NCBI RefSeq assembly: GCF_036287235.1
Contig: NZ_CP142850.1
Span: forward strand, 2,447,336-2,511,335
Source: Exiguobacterium sp. 9-2
Lineage (GTDB): Bacteria; Bacillota; Bacilli; Exiguobacteriales; Exiguobacteriaceae
Direction of reading: 5' to 3'
Length of the DNA: 64,000 nucleotides
Positions 56,657 to 64,000 of this stretch are shown one piece after another (positions within the stretch are counted from its first letter, which is position 1; every line of letters begins with the position of its first letter). Position numbers and translations under genes: made by a program. The notes under the pieces were generated by a model. It did no database searches. It was given only the letters and a program-made list of their open reading frames with translations, and had not been told where the DNA came from.

Positions 56657-58183
56657 TCACCGTCCTACGAGTCCCATACCGTTGATGATTTTATCGAGCA
56701 TCTCATCGACGGTCGTAATATTTCGTGCTGCTGCATTATAAGCGTGTTGATACTGAATCATCATCGTCATCTCTTCATCGATCGAGACGGCAGACATCGA
56801 CATACGCCGCTGGTCCGCACTCTCCATCAAGACAGCGGCACTTTTTCCGAGGCGCGCGACTTGGTCGGTCGAGACCGCCATGTTGCCGATGACGTTTTGA
56901 TAAAACGAGCCGATCGTCGTCGTCGTGTTCGACTTCGTAAACGTAATGCTTGCTGTCTTCATCTTCGCCAGTTTCAGCGCCCCTTGGCTGTCACCGATGT
57001 TCCCGTCCGTCGACGTTGCAATGTTATCGAGACTCGCTTTGATGTCCGCACCGACGGAAATCGTTGCTGCCGTGATGTCGCCACTTGTCGAAGCAAAGAA
57101 CGCATTCGATCCCGCTGTCCCGTCTTTTTTCAAGTTCGTCGCGTGCGCGGCGTTGAACGCATCGGCGAATGTTTTCGCCATCTCATCAAGTTGACTCTCC
57201 ATCTTGACGTATTCACCGACAGCTTGACCGTTTCGTTCTTGACCATACATCTCGAGCAATCCGGATAAGCGTCCCGTCGTAAATCCCTTGGTCGTATCAA
57301 ACGTTTGTGCTACTCCGTTCACTTCAAGACCGTTGTAAATCCCGTCGGTATTTTCGGTAAATCGGAGCGTCACGGCTGATGCAGCTTTTGCGTCAACGAC
57401 TTTGATTTTCGTCCCGTCAGGCATCTTCAGCTCAATGTCGATTCGTCCTTCCGCGTTGCGTAACGCATTCCCCATCTTGCCATTCCCGATGTCCTGCGCG
57501 TCGACAGCTACTTTCTCGAAGTCGGTATATTGTGCGAGCTCATCTAAGTAGCGGTCACGTTCATCATAAAGCGCATTCGGAAGAGCACCGAGTGGTTCGA
57601 CCGTATGAATCTCGATATTGATATTATTGATTTTTTGCAAGAGATCGTTGACTTTTTTCGTCGAGACATCAATTTCACTTTTTAAGTCTGATTTGACTTG
57701 ATTGATTGCCTTCGACATATAATTGAAGGTCTGTGCGAGCGTCTCTGCTTTTTGCCGGACGACACTGCGTGCACCCGAGTCCTGCGGATTCGTCGACAAA
57801 GTCTGAAGTGATTCCCAGAATCCGTCGAATGCCTTCGCAAGACCCGTATCCGACGGTTCATTGATGATATCTTCCATCCGTCCGAACGCCGCTTCCTTCG
57901 TGCCGTAATAGGAAACTTTCGTCACTTCATCCCGGTATTGCTTATCGAGCATGATGTCACGAATCCGCTCGATCATTTCTCCGCGGACACCCGTTCCGAC
58001 TTGACCATTTCGGCCAGATCCAAGCGATATCGAAAGCTGTTCTGTTGTTCCCATGACGAGACGCTGACGAGAGAATCCTTCCGTACCGGCGTTCGCAATG
58101 TTATTTCCAGTCGATTGCAGGGCCCACTGGTTCGTCGTTAATGCCCGACGTCCTGTCTCAAGCCCCATGAAAGTCGATCCCAT
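56657..58183 (-). CDS. flgK: Flagellar hook-associated protein FlgK
   Basis: The 508-residue protein begins MGSTFMGLETGRRALTTNQ and has the rod-type motif STGNNIANAGTEGFSRQR, with the conserved C-terminus SIDEEMTMMIQYQHAYNAAARNITTVDEML. It is hook-filament junction protein 1. Confidence 0.96.
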   Translation of the reverse strand: MGSTFMGLETGRRALTTNQWALQSTGNNIANAGTEGFSRQRLVMGTTEQLSISLGSGRNGQVGTGVRGEMIERIRDIMLDKQYRDEVTKVSYYGTKEAAFGRMEDIINEPSDTGLAKAFDGFWESLQTLSTNPQDSGARSVVRQKAETLAQTFNYMSKAINQVKSDLKSEIDVSTKKVNDLLQKINNINIEIHTVEPLGALPNALYDERDRYLDELAQYTDFEKVAVDAQDIGNGKMGNALRNAEGRIDIELKMPDGTKIKVVDAKAASAVTLRFTENTDGIYNGLEVNGVAQTFDTTKGFTTGRLSGLLEMYGQERNGQAVGEYVKMESQLDEMAKTFADAFNAAHATNLKKDGTAGSNAFFASTSGDITAATISVGADIKASLDNIATSTDGNIGDSQGALKLAKMKTASITFTKSNTTTTIGSFYQNVIGNMAVSTDQVARLGKSAAVLMESADQRRMSMSAVSIDEEMTMMIQYQHAYNAAARNITTVDEMLDKIINGMGLVGR

Positions 58184-58195
58184 CCGTATTCCTCC

Positions 58196-58603
58196 TTACG
58201 CGTTTCGGTTAAAGTGTGTCTGGTTCAGTGCGGACTGACCATATGTGAAGTCGTCTGCTTCTGGAATCAAGAGTTGGAGATGCCAATCCAAATAGTGCAA
58301 CGATTGCTCGAGCAGCTCTGCGTTCAGTGCATTCAGCTGCCGCAACTGACCGATCGTCTGCAACAATGTCCGGAGTGAGTCGACATCTTCCGGATGCGTC
58401 GCGATCCATTCCGTCATCGTCACGCTCCCCATCAGTGCGAGCCGCTCTTGTTCTAGTCCTTCGATCCGTTTGATATGTACGGGTTCTTCCTTGACGATTT
58501 CAGACAAGCGACGCATGTCATTTGCAACCAAGACTTGCTTCTTTTCTTCTGCGAGCGCAAGTAAATGAGCATGCGCCTCGTTAAGCTGATTGATGAGTTG
58601 CAT
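58196..58603 (-). CDS. flgN: FlgN-like flagellar export chaperone
   Basis: The 135-residue helical protein has the FlgN pattern (LNEAHAHLLALAEEKKQVLVANDMRRLSEIVKEEPVHIKRIEGLEQER). FlgN is the chaperone for FlgK and FlgL, and lies directly before flgK as in B. subtilis yvyG. Confidence 0.88.
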   Translation of the reverse strand: MQLINQLNEAHAHLLALAEEKKQVLVANDMRRLSEIVKEEPVHIKRIEGLEQERLALMGSVTMTEWIATHPEDVDSLRTLLQTIGQLRQLNALNAELLEQSLHYLDWHLQLLIPEADDFTYGQSALNQTHFNRNA

Positions 58604-58642
58604 TCGGTTTCTCCTTCCGAATTAAAAAGGTTCCATTCATAT

Positions 58643-58675
58643 AAAAAACGACCCGCGCATCCGTGCCCCGAGTCG
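58643..58675 (-). terminator. Terminator-like hairpin between flgM and flgN
   Basis: CGACTCG / CGGGTCG stem followed by TTTTTT on the minus strand, within the operon, so it may reduce expression of flgN-flgK-flgL relative to flgM. Confidence 0.72.
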
Positions 58676-58699
58676 CCTCCATTTTCTACGATGTTCCGC

Positions 58700-58948
58700 T
58701 TACAGGTTCAAGAAACGTTCCGCGATTTTTTTCGCGTCCGGTTTATAGGTTCCATCCTGGATCGCCTGCTTGAGGGATTCAATCTTTTCAGTCCGTGACG
58801 TCTGTGTCTCATTAAAACGCGCGCGCGCTTCTGTTGAGATACTGACTTCGTCCGGACGGTTCGTGCGTTGGTTTTTTGTTCCTTCTACTGATTGAGTTCT
58901 TTCGTACGTTTTGGGCATGTTCACCCATTTCGTAGAATCAATTCGCAT
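58700..58948 (-). CDS. flgM: Anti-sigma-D factor FlgM
   Basis: The 82-residue protein has the FlgM C-terminal pattern (DEVSISTEARARF; EKIESLKQAIQDGTYKPDAKKIAERFL). It inhibits sigma-D until secreted through the hook. Located between yvyF and flgN as in B. subtilis. Confidence 0.93.
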   Translation of the reverse strand: MRIDSTKWVNMPKTYERTQSVEGTKNQRTNRPDEVSISTEARARFNETQTSRTEKIESLKQAIQDGTYKPDAKKIAERFLNL

Positions 58949-58984
58949 GTGAACACCTGCTTTCTAGACTACAAGATTCTTAGT

Positions 58985-59365
58985 TCAAGTCCGATACGTC
59001 CTTGGTTTCGAAGAGTCAGAAGAGTCAAGCATCGCCTGGGCGAGGTCACGTCGTAAACGATCACGACATGCGGCACAAATCGTGCCTTCACGGGAGGGCT
59101 TCCCGCAATTCTCACACATGATTTCCATTTGGGAAATCTCGGAGATCAATAAGCGCCCTTCCTTGATGTAACGGAAGACGGTATCTCGACTGACACCCGT
59201 TCCGATCTCGACATCTTTAGGTGAAGTCCGGATTTTTCGTCGTTCTCGCAGAAATTCGCGCACCTTCTCAAAATCCGTATGATCCTTTCGTATGCAATCA
59301 ATACACAGTTCTGAAGATTGACGCACGACTAACTTTCCGCAAGATTTACAATTGATGACATCCAT
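58985..59365 (-). CDS. yvyF: YvyF flagellar operon protein
   Basis: The 126-residue protein has two zinc-ribbon pairs, CKSCGK ... CIDC at the N-terminus and CENCGK ... CAAC near the C-terminus, and a central helix-turn-helix-like segment (VEIGTGVSRDTVFRYIKEGRL). Function unknown. ATG 59365 has GAGGTG six bases upstream. Confidence 0.9.
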   Translation of the reverse strand: MDVINCKSCGKLVVRQSSELCIDCIRKDHTDFEKVREFLRERRKIRTSPKDVEIGTGVSRDTVFRYIKEGRLLISEISQMEIMCENCGKPSREGTICAACRDRLRRDLAQAMLDSSDSSKPRTYRT

Positions 59366-59407
59366 TTCTTTCACCTCATATAGAGTATCGGCAGGATTGT
59401 CGCTTTC

Positions 59408-60049
59408 TTAAACACTTCGAAATAAAGTTACAGCAGAAATTTCTTTTGCGCCTGCCTCCTTCAGTCGAGACATTGCCTGCCGAAGAGTCACACCTGTCGT
59501 GTAGACGTCATCGACGAGCACAATGTTCTTCCCTTTGACGTCATTCGTCACGCAAAACGGATTACTTCGCGCAAGACGAGCCTGTCGTCCTGCCTTACTT
59601 TGGGCAGGACCCTCCAAACGATTCAAATACGGCGCGATTTTCCCACGCATCTGGCGTGCGATCAACTCCGCTTGATTGAAACGACGGTCTGCGAGACGCT
59701 CGGTGCTTAACGGTATCGGAACAAGAACAGCTTGTTTGATTTTTACCTTCTTCAAGTCATCGGTAAACATCTCAAGCAACGCAGTATCTCCGAGAAACTT
59801 GAACCGACGCATGAATTCCTTGGCTGCATCATTGTACAGATAAAGAGGTGTCGTCTGGAGCGTCAGCCCTTGCTGCCGCCACACCGTACAATCTGAACAG
59901 CATGGCGAACCCGGCTTTCCACAATCGACGCATTCCCCTCTTTTTACAAACTTTATTTTACAGGTCGGACAGGTCACTTGCCTAGTCCATAGATTTCCGA
60001 GTTCCCAACTAGGTAGATAGACCTCTTGACAGAATAAACATCGATTCAT
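59408..60049 (-). CDS. comFC: Competence protein ComFC
   Basis: The 213-residue protein has an N-terminal zinc-finger region (CLFC; CPTC; CVDCGK; CCSDC) and a phosphoribosyltransferase domain with the PRPP loop VLVDDVYTTGVT. It works with ComFA in DNA uptake. ATGA overlap with comFA. It is intact here. Confidence 0.93.
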   Translation of the reverse strand: MNRCLFCQEVYLPSWELGNLWTRQVTCPTCKIKFVKRGECVDCGKPGSPCCSDCTVWRQQGLTLQTTPLYLYNDAAKEFMRRFKFLGDTALLEMFTDDLKKVKIKQAVLVPIPLSTERLADRRFNQAELIARQMRGKIAPYLNRLEGPAQSKAGRQARLARSNPFCVTNDVKGKNIVLVDDVYTTGVTLRQAMSRLKEAGAKEISAVTLFRSV

Positions 60050-61260
60050 GGTTGCACGGCATTCGCTTTTTTAATGTGATGGATCGCTTCATACATCGCA
60101 TCACTTCGGTCATTGGCGCAAAATAAAATGTCACCATCTGGATACGCCGACGATCGTCCGACACGTCCGCTGATTTGAATCAAGGCTGCCGTACTGAATC
60201 CTTGATCGGCATCAAGAATCGCAACCTGGACGTTTTCGATCGTCACACCCCGCTCTAGAATCGTCGTTGTCAGTAAGATTCCTGTCGATTGTCGAAAGCG
60301 TCGGACCTTCTCGACTCGTTCTGAATCCGCGGCATGGACCGTCTCGACGGTATAGCCTGCATCTGCGAATCGGTTCTGCCATCGCTCAAGCTCCGCAATA
60401 CGCGAGACGAACACGAGCCGTGGTACAGCAGCATGACGCGCCAACCAATCGAATACGATCTGTTCGGTATAAGGTACGACGAGCTTTGGTACCGGTAACG
60501 GATACCCGTGATAGCGCCGCATCAGTCGGACTATCGGAAAGCGTCGATGCCAAAACGAAGGGGTGGCGCTTAATAAAATCAAGGCAGCGTCTTTCGTCAT
60601 TGCTCGTTTGACGTACCGGTGCAACGTCCGGTCCATCCGGTAAGGGAAGGCATCGACCTCATCCAAGAAGACGACATCGAAACAATGCCGGTAATGAATC
60701 AATTGGTGTGTCGTACTGACCGTGATGTCACCTAACTCGAGACGCTCCGACGAACCACCGTATAAAGAGACAATGGACGTATTTGCGAATGCTCGCTTCA
60801 AATGTCCTGTCAATTCTCGGACGACATCTGCCCGAGGTGCTGCGACAAGAACACGTCGTCCGTTTGTAAGGGCGTCGGCGATTCCTGGAAAGAGCATCGG
60901 CGTTTTTCCGGCACCACACACGGCATGGACAAGAAGTCGTTTCGGACGCAAGACGGTCTGCTGGATTGCTTGTGCGATGCGCAGTTGCGCCGGCGTCAAC
61001 AACAATGGTCCGTGTTGCGACGGGATCACTGGATCAAGCGCCTCCAAATCCGTCACGAGCCTCCCGCAGCTTCGCAATTTGCCATAAGCGAGACATTTTC
61101 GACAATAATAACAGGCTTTTCCACATGTACAGGCACCTCGTACTGGTAGTGCACCACACCGTTGACAACGCCATGTTACGGCTGGCATGTATCGATATGT
61201 TTCGTTTGGTGTATCTATCCATTCAGCAGGTACGAGTCGTCCTCGAAGATCCATCATCAT
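60046..61260 (-). CDS. comFA: DNA translocation ATPase ComFA
   Basis: The 404-residue DEAD/DEAH-type ATPase pulls single-stranded DNA during transformation. It has four N-terminal Cys pairs (CQRCGA; CTCGKACYYCRKC), Walker A CGAGKT, DEVD, SATP, and QISGRVGRSS. Start ATG 61260 follows AAAGGAG; the next two codons are also ATG. comFC overlaps its stop. Confidence 0.95.
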   Translation of the reverse strand: MMMDLRGRLVPAEWIDTPNETYRYMPAVTWRCQRCGALPVRGACTCGKACYYCRKCLAYGKLRSCGRLVTDLEALDPVIPSQHGPLLLTPAQLRIAQAIQQTVLRPKRLLVHAVCGAGKTPMLFPGIADALTNGRRVLVAAPRADVVRELTGHLKRAFANTSIVSLYGGSSERLELGDITVSTTHQLIHYRHCFDVVFLDEVDAFPYRMDRTLHRYVKRAMTKDAALILLSATPSFWHRRFPIVRLMRRYHGYPLPVPKLVVPYTEQIVFDWLARHAAVPRLVFVSRIAELERWQNRFADAGYTVETVHAADSERVEKVRRFRQSTGILLTTTILERGVTIENVQVAILDADQGFSTAALIQISGRVGRSSAYPDGDILFCANDRSDAMYEAIHHIKKANAVQP

Positions 61261-61431
61261 GACCTCTCCTTTCTGTGACGTTCCTTTCTCGCATATGCCT
61301 GGTATCTCCTTGTCCGCATACGTTCCTGCTCCATCGCTTTTTTCCTCAGTCAATTTAAGAGAATAGCGTACATTATGCCTCTAAAAGTCCTCGTAAGTAG
61401 AATCATTCATGAAAATCGAGGATTTTGACAA
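61261..61431 (-). promoter_or_regulatory. comFA upstream region with possible ComK site
   Basis: The minus strand contains AAAATCCTCGATTTT (61412-61426), an A4/T4 motif with a seven-base spacer instead of the five of the ComK K-box, and an inverted partner CGAGGACTTTTAG (61381-61394). A -10-like CATAAT follows. ComK binding is possible but not shown. Confidence 0.3.
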
Positions 61432-61476
61432 AACAAAAGCAACAGGTATTCTCAATGTAAGAGAATTCCTGTTGCT
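61432..61476 (-). terminator. Terminator of degV
   Basis: AGCAACAGG-ATTCTC / GAGAAT-CCTGTTGCT stem followed by TTTTGTTTT on the minus strand. Confidence 0.9.
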
Positions 61477-61500
61477 CATCTGTTTTATCGGTTATGTTGT

Positions 61501-62349
61501 TCATTCCGCTGCATGATACCACGTGATCCCAATTGCACCAGGTCCGAGGTGTGTCCCGATGACGGGTCCGAAGAAGCTCATCTCGATGCGCGCCTGCGGG
61601 AAAAGTGCCGTTAGTTCGGCAATTTCTGCTTCTGCTTTCATAGAATCCTCCGCATGGATGACACCGATGACATATCCTGCTCCGTCCCCTTTGATGTCTT
61701 CCTTCATCATTTCCTCGATTCGATTGACCGCTCGCTTGAACGTCCGGATTTTTTCGAACGGAACGATTTTCCCGTCGATGAAGTGAAGGACCGGTTTTAT
61801 CTTCAGAAACGAGCCGACGAATGCCTGTGTGACACTCAAACGTCCACCACGCTGAAGGTGGGCTAGATCGTCGACGACGAAGTAGGCTCGAATCTGTTTT
61901 TTTAATGTCTCCAGACGATTAACGATCGTCTCTGCCGTCGCTCCTGCATCTCGCAAACGAACGGCTTCTTGGACGAGAAACGCTTGCGGCATACAGGAAA
62001 TACGTGAATCGATTGGATGAACGTTAACATGCTCCACCATCATGTTGATCGTATGTAACGCTTGATACGTTCCACTGATCCCACTCGATAGTGTGATACC
62101 GATGATATCCGTTCCTTCCGGCAATTGCTCGAACGACGCAACGAGATCACCGATGTTCGGTTGTGATGTCGTCGGGAGGCTGCCCGTCTGGATGCGTTTA
62201 TAAAATTCAGCTACTGAGATGTCAAACCCTTCTCGATAGGCGTCACCGTCGAAGATGACACTAAGTGGTGCGACGTGCACTTGATGTTCTTCACAATAGG
62301 TAGTTGGCAGATAGGCTGTGCTATCCGTTAAGATCACAATCTGGCTCAT
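61501..62349 (-). CDS. degV: DegV family fatty-acid binding protein
   Basis: The 282-residue protein has the DegV signature IVILTDSTAYLP, TSQPNIGDL and ITLSSGISGTYQ. DegV-fold proteins bind fatty acids, some as FakB partners of FakA kinase. The place between degU and comFA is the B. subtilis yviA position, so the symbol follows that locus. Confidence 0.92.
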   Translation of the reverse strand: MSQIVILTDSTAYLPTTYCEEHQVHVAPLSVIFDGDAYREGFDISVAEFYKRIQTGSLPTTSQPNIGDLVASFEQLPEGTDIIGITLSSGISGTYQALHTINMMVEHVNVHPIDSRISCMPQAFLVQEAVRLRDAGATAETIVNRLETLKKQIRAYFVVDDLAHLQRGGRLSVTQAFVGSFLKIKPVLHFIDGKIVPFEKIRTFKRAVNRIEEMMKEDIKGDGAGYVIGVIHAEDSMKAEAEIAELTALFPQARIEMSFFGPVIGTHLGPGAIGITWYHAAE

Positions 62350-62440
62350 CCGTGAATTTCCTCGCTTTTATAGTTCCGTCGTGACGCTGCCGAATGTGAC
62401 ACGCCACAATCGTTTTTAAGTGTAGCATTTTTCCTTGGAT

Positions 62441-62477
62441 AAAAAAAGAAAGACGGGAGCCCCGGCTCCTGTCTTTC
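62441..62477 (-). terminator. Terminator of degU
   Basis: GAAAGACAGGAGCC / GGCTCCCGTCTTTC stem with one mismatch, followed by TTTTTTT on the minus strand. Confidence 0.9.
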
Positions 62478-62483
62478 GAGATA

Positions 62484-63176
62484 TTAGACGACGACCCATC
62501 CACGGCGAATTGATTCGACGACGGCACCAGTTCGGTCCGGTACATTCATCTTCCGAAGGATCGATGAAACGTGGTTCTTAACCGTCTTTTCACTGATGTA
62601 TAACGTATCGCTGATCGCACGGTTTGAGAAGCCGTCCGCCAGTAACTGTAAGACTTCGCATTCGCGACGTGTTAGAACGTGGAGCGGTGCTTCCGCGACT
62701 CGTTTTTCAACAGGCTGTGATGCCATCGTTTGTTTCATCTTCATCAAACGACGATATTCCTGTAACAAGTTCGGTGTGACCTTCGGATGGACGTAGCCAC
62801 CTTCGCGGTATACGGAACGAATCGCATTGACGAGCTCATCGGTTGCCATTTCTTTTAAGAGATAACCGACCGCGCCTGCACCGAGTGCATGCATGACATA
62901 TGTCTCATCATCATGAATCGATAAGATGATGACACGGACGTCCGGATAGACTTCCATCAGACGTTTTGTTGCTTCGACACCATTGACTTGCGGCATGTTG
63001 ATATCCATTAAGACGATATCCGGTTGGTGGGTTTCGACGAGCGAGATGACTTCCGCTCCACTTTCCCCCTCCGCTACGACGACGAACTCTTCTTCGAAAT
63101 CAAGAATTCGTTTAACGCCTTCACGGAATAACTGATGATCGTCGACGATGACTACTTTCACTTGCTCGTTGTTCAC
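62484..63176 (-). CDS. degU: Response regulator DegU
   Basis: The 230-residue NarL-type regulator has a receiver domain (Asp in [12 protein letters not shown]; Lys in [10 protein letters not shown]) and a LuxR-type DNA-binding domain ([43 protein letters not shown]-type). DegU directs exoenzymes, motility and competence, including comK and flagellar genes in Bacillus. Start is GTG overlapping the degS stop (GTGA). Confidence 0.95.
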   Translation of the reverse strand: MNNEQVKVVIVDDHQLFREGVKRILDFEEEFVVVAEGESGAEVISLVETHQPDIVLMDINMPQVNGVEATKRLMEVYPDVRVIILSIHDDETYVMHALGAGAVGYLLKEMATDELVNAIRSVYREGGYVHPKVTPNLLQEYRRLMKMKQTMASQPVEKRVAEAPLHVLTRRECEVLQLLADGFSNRAISDTLYISEKTVKNHVSSILRKMNVPDRTGAVVESIRRGWVVV

Positions 63177-64000
63177 AGTGTTTCCCCTCTCGCTTCGGAT
63201 TCCTCGATTGGAATCTTTACCTTGATGACCGTACCTTTTCCGGGTTGCGTCTCGATTTCGAATTCACCATCGATCAATTCGATCCGTTCACGCATACCGA
63301 CGAGTCCGAATGACTCGTCACACGACGCGACGATGGAATCAAAATCAAATCCAACGCCATTATCCTTTACATGGATTCGTACGGAATGTTGATATTGTTC
63401 TATGATAATACGAATGTCACTCGCTTTGGAATGCTTAACTGCATTTTGAACGGCTTCTTGCACGATTCGGAAAACGGCGACTTCATACGTCGAATCGATT
63501 CGTTCACCGCCTCCGAGATAGTTGAAGTGAACCGGAATATTCGAAATTTCTTGAATATGACGAAGATAACGTTCGAGCGTCGGAACGAATCCGAGATCGT
63601 CAAGCGTCATCGGACGTAAATCGTATATGATACGACGGATATCAGCAAGCCCATCCCGAATCAACGTCCGTAAACGGTGAATCTCTTCAAAAGCTGCCTC
63701 TGCCCCATTGTGCTGGTGAATCTTTTCAATCAAATCTGCCCGGATCAAGACATGGGCAAGCGTCTGTGCCGGACCATCATGCATATCGCGCGACAGCCGG
63801 CGGCGTTCATTTTCGGCGGACTGGAAGACTTTTAGACCCATCTCCTGCTTTTGCATCGCCTTTTCATATTTTTCATTCATCATCTGCATATCGTCCGTCA
63901 AGAAGTTCAAGACGACCGAGACACGTCCAATCAATTGATCTGCTCGTTCTATCGTCTCATCGAGCTGAATCAGTCGGCGCTCGAGCTCATCACGTCGTTT
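63173..64000 (-). CDS. degS: Sensor kinase DegS, 5' end outside window
   Basis: The open frame enters from the right edge ([21 protein letters not shown]) and continues to the stop at 63173, so about 275 C-terminal residues are present. The phospho-acceptor His is in [18 protein letters not shown] and the HATPase motifs are [26 protein letters not shown] and [12 protein letters not shown]. It is a cytoplasmic kinase lacking membrane segments in the visible part. Partner of DegU. Confidence 0.93.
   Translation of the reverse strand, partial: KRRDELERRLIQLDETIERADQLIGRVSVVLNFLTDDMQMMNEKYEKAMQKQEMGLKVFQSAENERRRLSRDMHDGPAQTLAHVLIRADLIEKIHQHNGAEAAFEEIHRLRTLIRDGLADIRRIIYDLRPMTLDDLGFVPTLERYLRHIQEISNIPVHFNYLGGGERIDSTYEVAVFRIVQEAVQNAVKHSKASDIRIIIEQYQHSVRIHVKDNGVGFDFDSIVASCDESFGLVGMRERIELIDGEFEIETQPGKGTVIKVKIPIEESEARGETL

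Noticed and set aside
61576-61600. Third copy of the CTCC-CGGGAAAAG repeat
   Set aside because: The CCTGCGGGAAAAG match lies inside degV coding sequence and is not flanked by a pairing arm.

Overview
The window is a 64 kb chromosomal segment of a low-to-moderate GC Gram-positive bacterium of the order Bacillales. Gene content and order closely follow Bacillus subtilis blocks (yvcK-rapZ, trxB-yvcD, hprK-lgt-ppaX-yvoF, uvrBA, ctpB-minJ, ftsEX, prfB-secA-hpf, flaG-fliDST, degSU-degV-comFA-comFC-yvyF-flgMN-flgKL-yviE-fliW-csrA). Compactness, a stand-alone squalene/phytoene synthase and the protein sequences point to Exiguobacterium or a close relative; this is inference from recognition, not from a search. 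No tRNA, rRNA, CRISPR array, prophage or insertion sequence was seen.

Layout. 1-9.6 kb: carbon-flux and envelope housekeeping on the minus strand (YvcK, RapZ, TrxB, a TPR protein, KapB, YvoF, PpaX, Lgt, HprK), a small membrane protein and a DUF4097 protein. 9.7-20.5 kb: UvrA/UvrB with a DinR/LexA-like box, MinJ, CtpB, an M23 hydrolase and FtsX/FtsE. 20.6-28.4 kb: cytochrome c551, a YitT protein, a GNAT/methyltransferase pair, PrfB (with no programmed frameshift), SecA, long HPF and a cold-shock protein. 28.6-40.2 kb: ComK, then a sigma-D-type operon on the plus strand with a FliK-like protein, an FlhB C-terminal homologue, a second FliS, a second flagellin, YaaR-like and DUF2225 proteins; then flaG-fliD-fliS-fliT, the main flagellin hag and an MCP on the minus strand. 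40.3-53.4 kb: accessory genes (a T-box controlled peptide-binding lipoprotein, GNAT, secreted and hypothetical proteins, a two-component system divergent from a repeat protein, a large GGDEF/EAL protein, a second YitT protein, an alpha/beta hydrolase). 53.4-64 kb: phytoene synthase, then csrA-fliW-flgLK-flgNM-yvyF-comF-degV-degU-degS.

The most striking element lies just downstream of hag. A complete group I intron core (P2, P3, P4, P6, P7, P8 and a GAAA-capped P9, with canonical P, Q, R and S elements) sits between the hag stop codon and a second, intact copy of a flagellin C-terminus. The intrinsic terminator comes only after that second copy, so intron and both C-terminal coding segments are probably co-transcribed. 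Splicing could swap the flagellin C-terminus encoded by the message, while the unspliced message already has a full reading frame. The 5' splice site could not be fixed from sequence.

Flagellar regulation is well represented. Sigma-D-type promoters precede the second flagellin operon, flaG, hag and the MCP gene. FlgM (anti-sigma-D), FliW, CsrA and Hag are all present, and the hag leader carries a GGA-loop hairpin plus a GGA in its ribosome binding site, as expected for CsrA control. DegS/DegU, ComK and the ComF proteins link motility with competence. A second RNA regulator, a T-box with a UGG (Trp) specifier, precedes an OppA-like lipoprotein.
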